A stretch of 64,000 nt of DNA, taken from positions 2,418,001 to 2,482,000 of the forward strand of contig NZ_CP040915.1 in assembly GCF_006352065.1 (NCBI RefSeq), written 5' to 3'. Of this stretch, positions 45,174 through 54,129 are shown piece after piece. Numbering within the stretch: position 1 is the stretch's first letter; every line of letters begins with the position of its first letter. Source of the stretch: Georgenia yuyongxinii (GTDB lineage: Bacteria; Actinomycetota; Actinomycetes; Actinomycetales; Actinomycetaceae). The notes beneath the pieces were generated by a model, which was not told the origin of the DNA, searched no databases, and saw only the letters and a program-made list of their open reading frames with translations. The translations under genes were made by a program, and so were the position numbers.

Positions 45174-45940
45174 GCGGCAGCACCTTCCTTCTCCGGCATC
45201 AGCAGGTCGTGCAGCCGGGCGCTGACCCTGGTGACGTCCTCGGCGTGCGCGTTCTGGCCGAGCGTGCGCGGCCGGGGTATCTCGACGTCGACGATCTCGC
45301 GCAGCCGGCCCGGACGCGGGCTGAGGACCACGACACGGTCGGCCAGGAGGACCGCCTCGTCGATGGAGTGGGTGACGAACACGATCGTCGTGCTTTCCTC
45401 GGCCACGATGCGCTGGAGCTCGACCGAGAGCTCCTCGCGGGTGAGGGCGTCCAGCGCCGAGAACGGCTCGTCCATGAGCAGGACCTTCGGTCGCTGGATC
45501 AGCGAGCGGCACAGCGAGACGCGTTGCTGCATGCCACCGGAGAGCTCGTGCGGCAGCTTGTCCTCGAAGCCGGTCAGCCCGGTGAGCTCGAGAAGGTCGT
45601 GCGCCCGTGCGGTGTGGCTGGCGCGGTCGAGCTTGAGGATCTCCACCGGCAGCAAGATGTTGTCGAGCACCGAGCGCCACGGCAGCAGCGCCGGTCGCTG
45701 GAACATCACGCTGACGTCCCGGCGCGGCTTGACCACCGGCTCGCCCGCCACCCGGACCGTCCCGGAGGTGGGGGTGATGAGCCCGGAGATGATGCGCAGG
45801 AGGGTGGACTTCCCGCAGCCGGACCGGCCCACCAGCGTCACGAACTCGTTCGTGGCCACCTCGAGGTTGATGTTCTCCAGGGCGTGGACCGTGCCGGACC
45901 TCGTGGTGAAGACCTGTGAGACGGCGTCGATCGAGATCAC
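45170..45940 (-). CDS. ABC importer ATP-binding protein (SsuB/TauB type)
   Basis: A 256-residue ATPase. Walker A GRSGCGKS, the Q loop in VMFQRPALLPW, signature LSGGMQQRV, Walker B VLLMDEPF and switch VTHSIDEA are all intact; PALLPW and THSIDEAVLLADR are typical of the nitrate/sulfonate/taurine importers. GTG start overlaps the stop of the binding-protein gene (GTGA), and its own stop overlaps the permease start, giving a three-gene coupled operon. Confidence 0.94.
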   Translation of the reverse strand: MISIDAVSQVFTTRSGTVHALENINLEVATNEFVTLVGRSGCGKSTLLRIISGLITPTSGTVRVAGEPVVKPRRDVSVMFQRPALLPWRSVLDNILLPVEILKLDRASHTARAHDLLELTGLTGFEDKLPHELSGGMQQRVSLCRSLIQRPKVLLMDEPFSALDALTREELSVELQRIVAEESTTIVFVTHSIDEAVLLADRVVVLSPRPGRLREIVDVEIPRPRTLGQNAHAEDVTRVSARLHDLLMPEKEGAAA

Positions 45941-46992
45941 TGCTGGCCGCCCGGCGCGAGGTCGAAGCTGACGAGGTCCTCGGGGGCGACGTCGCCCGTG
46001 AGGGCGGGAGCCATGATGTCGATGATCGCCTGGACGCGCTCGGCGTCGATCGTGCCGATCTCGACGCCGTCGCCCTCGACGTACGGCGCCATGAGGGTCA
46101 CCTCGGCGGCTGCCACGTCCGGGTTCTGGGTGGGCTGGTACTTGCGGAGGATCTCCCCGGTCTCCTCGGGGTTGGCGATGGAGTACTCCAGCCCCTTCAG
46201 GAGCGCCTCGGTGAAGCGGCTGACCAGGTCGGGGTCGGACTCCGCCAGCTTCTGCGACGTCAGCAGCACGTTGCCGTACAGCTCGGGCAGGAGGTCACCA
46301 TAGGGCAGGACGACGACGTCCTTGCCCTGGGCGGTCGAGGCGATGAGCGGCTCGCCCACGACGAACTGACCGATGGCGTCGACCTGGCCGCTGGCGAGCA
46401 GCTGCGGCAGGGCCGGCGGTGCGGCGGGGACGAACTCAACCTGCGCCGGGTCGATGCCCGCGGCGGCGGCGTACGTGGGGAAGATGACCTGGTTGGTCGA
46501 GCCGGGCTGGTCGCCGATCGTCTTGCCCTCGAGGTCGGTCGGCCCGGCGATGCCGTGGCCGTCGATCGAGATGATCGCCGCGAGGGACTTCTGGTGGATG
46601 ACGCCGGTGGTGGTGACCGGGAGGCCCTCGTTGGCGACGGTGACGACGACCGTGGAGAAGTCGCCCGTGCCGAAGTCGGCACTGCCCGAGGCGATGAGCT
46701 TCATGACGTCGACCGTGCCGGTGCCCGGCTGGATCGTGACCTCGAGCCCGGCCTCCTCGAAGAAGCCCTTCTCCTGCGCGACGTAGGCGTAGGCGTCCCG
46801 ACCGAAGGTGTTGAACGACGTCAGGTACGTGACCTCGGCGGTCTCCGCCGGGGCGTCGCCGGCCGTCTCGTTCGCGGCGGCCGACGTGGTCTCGGCCTCC
46901 GCCGGCTGTGTCGGGGTGGAGCCACCGCACGCGGTCAGGAGGAGGAGGCCGGCGAGGCCTGCAGCGACGCCGGTGGCACGTGAGCTGGTCAT
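45937..46992 (-). CDS. NMT1/THI5-like substrate-binding lipoprotein
   Basis: A 351-residue solute-binding protein. Residues 1-22 are a lipoprotein signal with lipobox LTAC (Cys22), followed by a Thr/Ala/Glu-rich linker. The NMT1 domain begins at about 55: TYLTSFNTFGRDAYAYVAQE, with GSADFGTGDFS and the hinge motif GKTIGDQPGSTN. The class binds pyrimidine or thiamine precursors and many other small ring compounds. It heads the importer operon; the predicted promoter lies at 47144-47172 and overlaps the shared operator. Confidence 0.92.
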   Translation of the reverse strand: MTSSRATGVAAGLAGLLLLTACGGSTPTQPAEAETTSAAANETAGDAPAETAEVTYLTSFNTFGRDAYAYVAQEKGFFEEAGLEVTIQPGTGTVDVMKLIASGSADFGTGDFSTVVVTVANEGLPVTTTGVIHQKSLAAIISIDGHGIAGPTDLEGKTIGDQPGSTNQVIFPTYAAAAGIDPAQVEFVPAAPPALPQLLASGQVDAIGQFVVGEPLIASTAQGKDVVVLPYGDLLPELYGNVLLTSQKLAESDPDLVSRFTEALLKGLEYSIANPEETGEILRKYQPTQNPDVAAAEVTLMAPYVEGDGVEIGTIDAERVQAIIDIMAPALTGDVAPEDLVSFDLAPGGQQ

Positions 46993-47143
46993 GGTGGTCC
47001 TGTCACTCGTTGCTGGGCAGGGCTGCTGCTGGCCGCCGAGAGGTTGGCGCCGACGCAGCGGTTCATCGGGCGTCCGTCTGGTGACGGCGGCGGTCAGCTG
47101 TGATCCGCCGACCGGCTGTGAGGCCAGTCACTCGATACCACCG

Positions 47144-47174
47144 ACCCTGCCCGATATTTGATCAGATGTCAAAG
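47144..47174 (-). promoter_or_regulatory. Promoter and dyad operator, NMT1 importer operon
   Basis: On the minus strand TTGACA (47167-47172) is followed after 17 bases by CAGGGT (47144-47149), a reasonable sigma-70-type promoter about 150 bases before the binding-protein ATG. TTTGATCAGATGTCAAA at 47158-47174 (TTTGA-N7-TCAAA) overlaps the -35 box. The same core occurs at 49004-49020. A repressor bound there would block polymerase; that is inference. Confidence 0.65.
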
Positions 47175-47199
47175 ACGTCCGAAACGGTCCAGCGGGCCC

Positions 47200-48318
47200 T
47201 CAGGACCGCGCGGTCACCACTGCCGGCTCGCGGTGGATCGGGGTGTCGACGTCACGAAGCGGACGCCCCGTGCCACCCCACCGCTGCGCAACGATCTCCG
47301 CGGCGATGGACACAGCCGTCTCCTCGGGGGTGTGCGCGCCGAGGTCCAGACCGATCGGCGAGCGCAGGCGCGCGAGCTGCTCCTGCGTGATGCCCTGCTC
47401 GAGCAGCTGGGCGTTGCGGTCGGCGTGGGTGCGCCGGCTGCCCATGACGCCGATGTACGCGGCGGGCCCGTTCAGCGCCTCCACCAGGAGCGGGATGTCG
47501 AACTTCGGGTCGTGGGTCAGCACGCAGAGCACGGTGCGCTCGTCCACGTCGATCGACTGCAGGTACTCGTGCGGCCACTGCACGACGATCTCGTCGACCT
47601 CCGGGAAGCGCGCCCGCGTGGCGAACACCGGCCGGGCGTCGCACACCGTGACGTGGTACCCGAGGAAGGACCCGATCCGGGCCACCGCGGCAGCGAAGTC
47701 GATCGCCCCGAACACGACCATCCGCGGTGCGGGGGCGAAGGACTCGACGAAGACCGACAGCTCGTCCATGCGCCGCTCCCCGTGGGTGCCCAGGTGCACC
47801 ATCTGGTTGCGGCCGTGCTCGAGCAGGCCGCTGGCGACGTCCACGATCGCCGCGTCCAGCCGCTCGTCCCCCGTGCCACCCCTGGCCACGCCGTCGACAA
47901 GGAGCACGTGGCGGCCCATCAGGCCCCCCTCCTGCGCGGCGGCCACGGTCGCCAGCGCCGTCGGCCGTTTGGCGTCGACGGCAGCGACGAGGTCGGCCAG
48001 GTGGTCGGGTGCGGCGGGGTCGAGGCGCTGGACGAACAGCTCGATCGTCCCCCCGCACGTCAGGCCCACCTCGAACGCGTCGTCGTCGCTGACGCCGTAC
48101 TTGACGCGCTGCGGTTCGCCGCTCTCCAGCACCTCCCGGCACACCTCGTAGACCGCGCCCTCGACGCATCCGCCCGAGACGCTGCCCACCGCCTCGCCGT
48201 CGGCGTTGACGGCCATGGCGGCGCCCGGCCCGCGCGGGGAGGACTTCCACGTGCGCACCACGGTGGCGACGGCGAACGGTGCGGTCCAGGACCGGATGCT
48301 CTCGAGGATGTCACGCAC
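47200..48318 (-). CDS. xdhC: XdhC-family molybdenum cofactor maturation protein
   Basis: A 372-residue XdhC/CoxI/CoxF protein. Residues 1-80 form the XdhC_CoxI domain with SSPRGPGAAMAVNADG, GSVSGGCVEGAVYE and LTCGGTIELF. The C-terminal Rossmann part has VVFGAIDFAAAVARIGSFLG and YIGVMGSRRTHADR. XdhC binds the molybdenum cofactor, promotes its sulfuration and inserts it into xanthine-dehydrogenase-family enzymes. The GTG start overlaps the cytidylyltransferase stop by eight bases. No molybdenum enzyme gene is adjacent; the nearest is the form II hydroxylase at 24-27 kb. Confidence 0.92.
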   Translation of the reverse strand: MRDILESIRSWTAPFAVATVVRTWKSSPRGPGAAMAVNADGEAVGSVSGGCVEGAVYEVCREVLESGEPQRVKYGVSDDDAFEVGLTCGGTIELFVQRLDPAAPDHLADLVAAVDAKRPTALATVAAAQEGGLMGRHVLLVDGVARGGTGDERLDAAIVDVASGLLEHGRNQMVHLGTHGERRMDELSVFVESFAPAPRMVVFGAIDFAAAVARIGSFLGYHVTVCDARPVFATRARFPEVDEIVVQWPHEYLQSIDVDERTVLCVLTHDPKFDIPLLVEALNGPAAYIGVMGSRRTHADRNAQLLEQGITQEQLARLRSPIGLDLGAHTPEETAVSIAAEIVAQRWGGTGRPLRDVDTPIHREPAVVTARS

Positions 48319-48925
48319 GGCGATCGTCTCCTGGCTCGGTGCCGGCCACGGGCCGGCGGGGGGTGTCGGTGTCGGTGCGGTGACCAGCGACGGTCACCGG
48401 CGGGGTGTCGATGTCCTGCCCGGTCGCCAGATCGGCGCACTCGACCGTCAGGTGCTCGTGGGCGCGGAGGTAGGGGCCGGCGCCGTCGGCGTCCGTCAGG
48501 GACGCGAGCAGGGGGGCCAGGTGCGCCTGCGGCAGGACGACGGGGTGGCCCGGACGGCCGTCGAAGACGGCCCGGGCCAGGCGGTCACCGGCCGCGGTGA
48601 GGACCCGGGCGACGACGTCCGCACCAACGTCGGGGCAGTCGACGACGTGGACGACCACCCGGCCCGCTTCCGGCCCGACGGCGGCCAGCCCGGTCCGCAG
48701 CGACGCACCGATCCCCCCCTCCCAGCCGGCGCAGTGGATCCCCTCGACCCCGGCGGGCAGGTCCGGCTCGGCGGCGCCGGTGACGACACGGACCGCGGGG
48801 CAGCCGCCGTCGTGCAGGGCCTGCACCGCGCGCTCGAGCCATCCCGGCACGAGGATCTTCGGCATGCCGTACCGGCGTCCGGCGCCCGCGGCGAGGACGA
48901 GCCCGACGGTGTCGGTGACGACCAT
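48311..48925 (-). CDS. MocA-like molybdenum cofactor cytidylyltransferase
   Basis: A 204-residue NTP-transferase. VGLVLAAGAGRRYGMPK is the nucleotide-binding loop, and VVVHVVDCPDVGADVVARVL with RPGHPVVLPQAHLAPLL are the MobA/MocA-type metal and substrate blocks. MocA converts Mo-MPT to the cytosine dinucleotide form used by xanthine-dehydrogenase-family hydroxylases. The region after PK is a little shorter than in MocA. GGAGGGACCC precedes the ATG. It is divergent from moaA and overlaps xdhC. Confidence 0.85.
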   Translation of the reverse strand: MVVTDTVGLVLAAGAGRRYGMPKILVPGWLERAVQALHDGGCPAVRVVTGAAEPDLPAGVEGIHCAGWEGGIGASLRTGLAAVGPEAGRVVVHVVDCPDVGADVVARVLTAAGDRLARAVFDGRPGHPVVLPQAHLAPLLASLTDADGAGPYLRAHEHLTVECADLATGQDIDTPPVTVAGHRTDTDTPRRPVAGTEPGDDRRA

Positions 48926-48990
48926 GGGTCCCTCCTGCGGCGTTGGAACAGGGGCTGGGCGAGGCCCGGGGTTCGGGCTACGATGGCTGG

Positions 48991-49020
48991 ATTCTTCGTA
49001 GGATTTGATCACATGTCAAG
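48991..49020. promoter_or_regulatory. Divergent promoter and dyad operator, mocA/moaA
   Basis: For the minus-strand genes TTGACA (49014-49019) and AAGAAT (48991-48996) are spaced by 17 bases. TTTGATCACATGTCAAG at 49004-49020 overlaps that -35 box and lies between the mocA-like and moaA start codons. It differs from the 47158 site at only two of 17 positions. One bound regulator could control both transcripts. Confidence 0.65.
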
Positions 49021-49047
49021 CACGTGCGTAGCAGAACGGAGGCCGGG

Positions 49048-50100
49048 ATGACGACGCCCTTGGGTCTGCCTGCCTCCTTCCCGCCCGACCGGCTCGGCCG
49101 GCCCCTGCGTGACCTGCGCATCTCGGTCACCGACCGGTGCAACTTCCGGTGCGTGTACTGCATGCCGAAGGAGGTGTTCGGCCGGGACTACGCCTTCCTG
49201 CCGAGGGCCGAGATCCTCACGTTCGAGGAGATCACCCGGGTGGCGCGGGTGGCGGTGGCGCACGGGGTGGAGAAGCTGCGCCTGACCGGCGGGGAGCCGT
49301 TGCTGCGCCGCGGCATCGAGGAGCTGGTTGGGGCCCTCGCCGCGCTGCGCACCCCCGACGGCCGCCCGGTCGACATCGCCCTGACCACCAACGGCTCCGC
49401 GCTCCCGGTCAAGGCGCGCGCCCTCAAGGACGCCGGCCTCACGCGGGTCAGCGTGTCGCTGGACTCCCTCGACCCCGACCGGTTCGCGGCGATGAACGAC
49501 GTCGGCTTCCCGGTGGACCGGGTACTGCGCGGCATCGAGGCCGCGCAGGAGGCCGGGCTCGGCCCGGTCAAGGTCAACATGGTGGTCAAGCGCGGCACCA
49601 ACGACGCCGACATCGTGCCCATGGCCCGGCACTTCCAGGGCACCGGGGTGGTCGTGCGGTACATCGAGTTCATGGACGTCGGCGCGACGAACGGCTGGCG
49701 GATGGAGGAGGTGCTGCCCTCGTCGGAGGTCGTTGCCCGCATCGACGCCGAGCTGCCCCTCGAGCCCGTCGACCCCGCCTACCGTGGCGAGACGGCCGCG
49801 CGGTGGCGCTACCGCGACGGGTCCGGCGAGGTCGGCGTCATCTCCTCGGTGACCGGCGCATTCTGCGGCACCTGCACCCGCGCCCGGCTCTCCACCGACG
49901 GCAAGCTCTTCACCTGTCTCTTCGCCGCCGACGGGTTCGACCTGCGGGCCCTGCTGCGTGACCCGACCAAGGACGACGGCGACCTCGTCACCGCGCTGGG
50001 CGGGATCTGGGGGGCTCGCGGCGACCGCTACTCGGAGCTGCGCGCCGGCCTGGGCGCGCGGCGCGCCAAGCGCATCGAGATGTCCTACATCGGCGGCTGA
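49048..50100 (+). CDS. moaA: GTP 3',8-cyclase MoaA
   Basis: A 350-residue radical SAM enzyme for the first step of molybdenum cofactor synthesis. The N-terminal cluster motif is CNFRCVYC; the C-terminal [4Fe-4S] ligands are CGTC and the cysteine in [19 protein letters not shown] is the SAM-binding GGEP motif. The final GG of MSYIGG is the conserved C-terminal tail needed for catalysis. The ATG at 49048 has GGAGG five bases upstream and beats a GTG eight codons earlier. No moaB, moaC, moaD or moaE is adjacent, so this may be a second, substrate-induced copy. Confidence 0.95.
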   Translation: MTTPLGLPASFPPDRLGRPLRDLRISVTDRCNFRCVYCMPKEVFGRDYAFLPRAEILTFEEITRVARVAVAHGVEKLRLTGGEPLLRRGIEELVGALAALRTPDGRPVDIALTTNGSALPVKARALKDAGLTRVSVSLDSLDPDRFAAMNDVGFPVDRVLRGIEAAQEAGLGPVKVNMVVKRGTNDADIVPMARHFQGTGVVVRYIEFMDVGATNGWRMEEVLPSSEVVARIDAELPLEPVDPAYRGETAARWRYRDGSGEVGVISSVTGAFCGTCTRARLSTDGKLFTCLFAADGFDLRALLRDPTKDDGDLVTALGGIWGARGDRYSELRAGLGARRAKRIEMSYIGG

Positions 50101-50152
50101 GCCACCCTCCCCGCAGGCGAACTAGCCCTTGTCGGCCAGCCGACCACTAGCG

Positions 50153-50312
50153 GCGAGATGTCATCTCCTCCGCGAGATGTACCTCGTCGGCGAGATGTTG
50201 TCTTCTCCGCCGATGCCCCTTTCGCCGTGCGTCTAAGGCGTCGATGAAATCTCGCGGAGAAGTTGACATCTGGCGGAGGAGATGACGTCTCGCGGAGAAG
50301 ATGACATCTCGC
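50153..50312. repeat. Inverted block of GCGAGATGTCATCT repeats, copy B
   Basis: Three 18-19-base units in plus orientation (50153, 50172, 50190) are followed by at least three in the opposite orientation (50251-50312). Outer arms 50153-50181 and 50284-50312 pair at 26 of 29 positions. Unit consensus is GCGAGATGTCATCTYCTCC. The block fills the gap between the convergent ends of moaA and the FAD oxidoreductase. Copy A at 11128-11170 shares the unit. It could act as a bidirectional terminator or be a REP-like dispersed element. Confidence 0.8.
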
Positions 50313-50329
50313 GGGAACTTGGGTGAGGG

Positions 50330-52009
50330 TTAGCGGCGGCGTCTGGCGGCGACGGTGTCTGCGGCCTGCCGTACACCGCGCGCCACCGCTTTTGCGCCCG
50401 CCTTCACGCCGCCGGCCAGCCGCTCGCCGGCCGGTGGCGTCAGGAGCAGCTGGGCGCACAGGTACCCCGAGAGCGCGTTCGTGCCGGCCCCGGGCCAGGT
50501 CGACGCACCCACCAGATACAGCCCGGGTACCGCGGTCGTGTACCCCGACGCACCGAGCCACGGCCGGAAGAGGAAGTTCTGCGCCACGTGGTGGCTGCCG
50601 GCCACGGAGTCCCCGCCGACGAGGTTGGGGTTGGACCGCTGGAGGTCCAGCGGGGAGAGCACGGTGCGGGCGCGCACGAGGGCGCCGAGCCCGGGCGCGT
50701 ACTCCTCGAGCTTGGCGAGCACCCGGTCGGCCATCGCCTCCTTGGCCTCGTCCCAGTCCCGCGCGGTGATCTCCCCGCGCGCGTCGCCGCGGATCTGCGA
50801 GGGCAGGCTGCGTACCTGGACCCAGACCACCTGCCGGCCGTCGGGGCTGCGGCTGGGGTCGACCTGGCTGGTCTGGCCGACCACCAGCAGCGGGCTGTCC
50901 GGGAGGAGCCCGGCGACGGACTGGGCGTACGTCAGGGACAGGTCGTCCACGTACGGGCCGACGTGCACGTACGCGAACGACGCGAGGTCGGGGTCCCCGG
51001 CCCACGGCACGGGGCCGTCCAGGGCGAGGTGGACCATCATCGTGCCCGGGCCGTACCGGAACCGTTCGGCCTGCTCCCGGTCCGCGGCCGGCACGACGCC
51101 GTCGTCGCTCAGGAGCTCGCCGTACAGCTGGGTGGGGGTGGTGCCGGCGACCACGGCGCGACGCGCGCGCAGCTCCTCCCCGCCTTCGAGCCGGACGCCG
51201 GTGGCGCGAGCCGCCGAGGTGAGGACCCGCTCCACCCTGGCCCCGGTGCGCACCTCTCCGCCGGCCTCGGCGATCAGCGCGGCCAGCGCCCGCGGCAGGG
51301 TGGAGATCCCACCCTCGGCGACGGCGATCCCGGCCTCCATGTCCCCGAAGGTCTCCACGAACGGGAACATCGCCCCGAACGACACATCGGGGCCGTAGTC
51401 CAGGTGCATGCCCCAGGCGGCCAGGAGCGCCTTGGCCTCGGGGGTGCCGAACCAGCGCTCACCCAGCTCCCGGGTGGAGCAGGCGAGGATCTGGGCCAGC
51501 TGCAGCGCCCGGCGCGGGCCGGTGCGGCGCACGCCGCGGGTGAGCGCCCCCAGCGCCGCGGCGCTGGGCAGCCGCGTGCCGTAGATCGGCATGAGGGTGG
51601 CCATGAACTCGTGCTGGAGCTCGCGCAGGCGGCGCCAGCCGTCGAGGTCGGCCGCGGAGTGCTCGCCGAGCAGCCGCTCGGTCTTCTCGGCGTCCTGGTA
51701 GACCCGCAGGCTGGTGCCGCCGGGGAAGACGCTGGCGTAGGGCCGGTCGCTGACCACGGGGCGGAACCCTGTGCGGGCGAGCTCGTCGGCCAGCTCGGCG
51801 TAGACGGGGCTGGCCAGGAACAGGTTGAGGTTGGTGGCGTACAGGTCGTGCACCAGCCCCGCCTCGGTCGCCTCGCCACTACGGGTGGCGCCGCCGACGT
51901 CGTCGTTGCCCTCCAAGACCACCACGTCCCAACCCGCGCGGGCGAGGTACAAGGCGGTGACCAGACCGTTGTGGCCGGAACCGATGACAACGGCATCGAC
52001 TGTGCTCAT
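50330..52009 (-). CDS. FAD-dependent oxidoreductase (COG1233, phytoene-desaturase-like)
   Basis: A 559-residue flavoprotein. VVIGSGHNGLVTALYLARAG is the N-terminal FAD motif with GGATRSGE after it, and the closing PGLYLVGASTWPGAGTNALS is the C-terminal FAD block of COG1233 proteins. Relatives desaturate carotenoids, but many in catabolic clusters have unknown substrates. A basic 40-residue tail follows. GAGGAG precedes the ATG at 52009. It is 44 bases downstream of the StyA-StyB fusion and probably in the same operon. Confidence 0.88.
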   Translation of the reverse strand: MSTVDAVVIGSGHNGLVTALYLARAGWDVVVLEGNDDVGGATRSGEATEAGLVHDLYATNLNLFLASPVYAELADELARTGFRPVVSDRPYASVFPGGTSLRVYQDAEKTERLLGEHSAADLDGWRRLRELQHEFMATLMPIYGTRLPSAAALGALTRGVRRTGPRRALQLAQILACSTRELGERWFGTPEAKALLAAWGMHLDYGPDVSFGAMFPFVETFGDMEAGIAVAEGGISTLPRALAALIAEAGGEVRTGARVERVLTSAARATGVRLEGGEELRARRAVVAGTTPTQLYGELLSDDGVVPAADREQAERFRYGPGTMMVHLALDGPVPWAGDPDLASFAYVHVGPYVDDLSLTYAQSVAGLLPDSPLLVVGQTSQVDPSRSPDGRQVVWVQVRSLPSQIRGDARGEITARDWDEAKEAMADRVLAKLEEYAPGLGALVRARTVLSPLDLQRSNPNLVGGDSVAGSHHVAQNFLFRPWLGASGYTTAVPGLYLVGASTWPGAGTNALSGYLCAQLLLTPPAGERLAGGVKAGAKAVARGVRQAADTVAARRRR

Positions 52010-52053
52010 GGGTGAGGCTCCTCGGGAAGTCACGACGCAGATGGGTGGGCCGC

Positions 52054-53844
52054 TCAGCCCTCGGGCCGGGGCCGGGTGGCGTGGAAGCGGCCGTTGTGGA
52101 ACAGCAGCGGCTCGCCGCCGGTCCGGTCGTACTGCTCGACCTCGCCGACGTAGATGAGGTGGTCGCCGCCGTCGTGGCGGGCGACGAGGCGGCACTGGAA
52201 GGAGGCGACCGCGTCGCGGAGCACCGGCGCGCCGCCGACTCCCTCGACGACGTCGACGCCCTTGAACTTCTCCTCCGACCCGGACACGGAGAACTGCCGG
52301 GACAGGTGGTACTGGGAGTCCGCGAGCACGTTGATCGCGAAGTGCGTGGCGCTCTCGAACGCGGGCAGGCTGGTGGCGCGCTTGCTCGGGCACCACAGGA
52401 CCAGCGGCGGGTCGATCGAGACCGAGGTGAAGGAGTTCGCGGTCAGCCCGTGGTAAGTGCCGACGTCGTCCTTGGTGGTGATGACGGTGACGCCGGTGGC
52501 GTACTGCCCCAGCGCGGCGCGGAAGTCCCGGGCGTCGAACTCGCCGCGGGCCTCGGCGGCGCCCTGGGCGACCAGCTCGGCGGCACTCGCCTCGTCGAAC
52601 CACCAGCGGTAGCTGGTGCGGGGGTCCTCGAGGCTGCCGGCGACGGCCTGGGCCACGCCGGGGATGTCAGCCGCGGTGCGCAGGAGCCGGCGCTGGGTCT
52701 CGGTGATGCCGTCGAGCATGGAGTTGGTCCACAGCACCGACCACTTCGACCAGCCCCGCCAGAACGCCTCGAAGGTCTTCTTCTTCCAGGCGTCGTCGAA
52801 GGGCCGGGCGCCGCGGCGCAGGATGGCGTCGAGGTAGAAGTCCGCGGCGAGGGAGGCGTTGTTCGACGGCTGGGAGGCGATGGGGTCGGTGGCGACGACG
52901 GCGGTGCCCAGTCCCAGCACCGCGCGGCCGGAGGGCAGGTACCCCACCGGCCGCCGCACGGCCGGGGTGACCTGACCGTGGGCCACCGCGGTGGCGTCGA
53001 CGAGCCGGGCGCCGGCGAACCGCGCGGCCTCGGCGGGGAAGTGTGCGGCGAGGAGCTCCTGGGTGACGGCGAGGTGGTCCTCGGGGCCGCCGATGGCGTC
53101 GAGGGCACGGCCCATGGCGGTGCCGGGGCGTCCCTCGAACATCATCACCTGGGCGACGCCGTCGGCCGTGAGCATGGGGTAGGTGATGAACTCCCCGACG
53201 TCGGGGTTGATCGCCAGTCGCAGGGCGTGGCCGGCGGGGTCCGGGACGACCCCCGTGACCAGTGCCATCGCGAGCACTCGCTGCGGGGCGGCGAAGGGGC
53301 TGCGGCTGCGGTCCACCGGGAAGGCGGAGCCCACCTCGCCCTTGCCGGTCGCGACGATGACCAGGTCGTGGGAGGAGGCCAGCTCCTCGGTCGCGGCGAG
53401 CGACATCGACTCCAGGCGCAGGTCCCCGCCCCGGGAGGCGAAGAGCTCGAGCCAGGTGGCGTACTTCAGCCGCAGGTCGACCGACCGGGCCGGGGAGTCG
53501 AACGCGGTGCGCCAGCTGGTGCCCTCCTCCCCCTCGAGGGTCAGGGCGAGGTCGGTGATGGCGGGGGCCTCGTCCTCCCAGGTCGGCAGGTCGGAGTTGT
53601 CCTCCACCTCCAGCGCGGGGGCGAACAGGCACTGGCTGGCCATGACGTTGCCCGAACGGATCTCGTCCGGGCTCCGGTCGGTGACGAGGGACACCTGGTA
53701 GCCGTGGTGCTGCAGGCCGAGCGCGAGCTGGATCCCCGCCTGTCCCGCACCGACGATCGCGACCTGCCGTCCGGTCACCACCTGAGGCCGACGCGTCACC
53801 GGTCCGGGCCGGTACGCGAGGGTCTCAGTGCGCGTTGCCGGCAC
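52054..53844 (-). CDS. StyA-StyB type fused flavin monooxygenase
   Basis: A 596-residue two-domain enzyme. Residues 20-420 are a styrene/indole monooxygenase-like FAD domain: QVAIVGAGQAGIQLALGLQH, then VSLVTDRSPDEIRSGNVMAS and a late VLGLGTAVVATDPIASQPSN. Residues 430-596 are an HpaC/StyB-like NADH:flavin reductase (FRAALGQYATGVTVITTKDD, then ANSFTSVSIDPPLV). It is the same architecture as StyA2B of Rhodococcus opacus, a self-sufficient epoxidase. Its GTG start overlaps the tautomerase gene by 20 bases; in-frame GTG codons 15 and 22 residues in are possible starts. Confidence 0.88.
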   Translation of the reverse strand: MPATRTETLAYRPGPVTRRPQVVTGRQVAIVGAGQAGIQLALGLQHHGYQVSLVTDRSPDEIRSGNVMASQCLFAPALEVEDNSDLPTWEDEAPAITDLALTLEGEEGTSWRTAFDSPARSVDLRLKYATWLELFASRGGDLRLESMSLAATEELASSHDLVIVATGKGEVGSAFPVDRSRSPFAAPQRVLAMALVTGVVPDPAGHALRLAINPDVGEFITYPMLTADGVAQVMMFEGRPGTAMGRALDAIGGPEDHLAVTQELLAAHFPAEAARFAGARLVDATAVAHGQVTPAVRRPVGYLPSGRAVLGLGTAVVATDPIASQPSNNASLAADFYLDAILRRGARPFDDAWKKKTFEAFWRGWSKWSVLWTNSMLDGITETQRRLLRTAADIPGVAQAVAGSLEDPRTSYRWWFDEASAAELVAQGAAEARGEFDARDFRAALGQYATGVTVITTKDDVGTYHGLTANSFTSVSIDPPLVLWCPSKRATSLPAFESATHFAINVLADSQYHLSRQFSVSGSEEKFKGVDVVEGVGGAPVLRDAVASFQCRLVARHDGGDHLIYVGEVEQYDRTGGEPLLFHNGRFHATRPRPEG

Positions 53845-54031
53845 TTTGGCGCTCCGCCAGCGTCTCGCCGGCGATCATGAGCTCGTCGGCGGGGACCTCC
53901 ACGATCCACGCCCGCACCGCCGCCAGCGGGGTGCCGGTGGTCTCGTGGGCGGCCTGGGAGATGGCGGCCAGCAGCTCACGCTTCTGCTCGGTGGTGCGTC
54001 CGGCGCCCATGGTGATCTGGATGAGTGGCAC
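53825..54031 (-). CDS. 4-oxalocrotonate tautomerase family protein
   Basis: A 68-residue tautomerase. MPLIQITMGAGRTTEQKREL gives the catalytic Pro1 after Met removal, and the basic residues expected near 11 and 39 are present (R12, R40 region: AVRAWIVEVP). In meta-cleavage pathways these enzymes isomerise 2-hydroxymuconate to 2-oxo-3-hexenedioate. AAGGAG lies nine bases before the GTG. It is directly upstream of, and overlaps, the StyA-StyB fusion gene. A strong hairpin at 54073-54110 separates it from the FAH gene. Confidence 0.9.
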   Translation of the reverse strand: MPLIQITMGAGRTTEQKRELLAAISQAAHETTGTPLAAVRAWIVEVPADELMIAGETLAERQSAGNAH

Positions 54032-54072
54032 GGTGCGGTCTCCTTCGGTGGTGGTGTGCGCGGAAGGCGGGT

Positions 54073-54110
54073 CCGGCGGGCGGTCGCCCAGGTGGGCGAC
54101 CGCCCGCCGG
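54073..54110. terminator. 18-bp perfect hairpin between FAH and tautomerase genes
   Basis: Arms 54073-54090 and 54093-54110 are perfect complements with only GG between them. It lies 55 bases past the FAH stop on the minus strand, where the five-gene upstream operon would end. Read-through into the tautomerase gene is possible because only about 40 bases remain for another promoter. Confidence 0.75.
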
Positions 54111-54129
54111 TGCCGACGCTGCGGGGTCC

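Noticed and set aside
50153-50312. Short regular repeats suggesting a CRISPR array
   Set aside because: Units are 18-19 bases with no unique spacers, occur in both orientations, and no cas genes are near.
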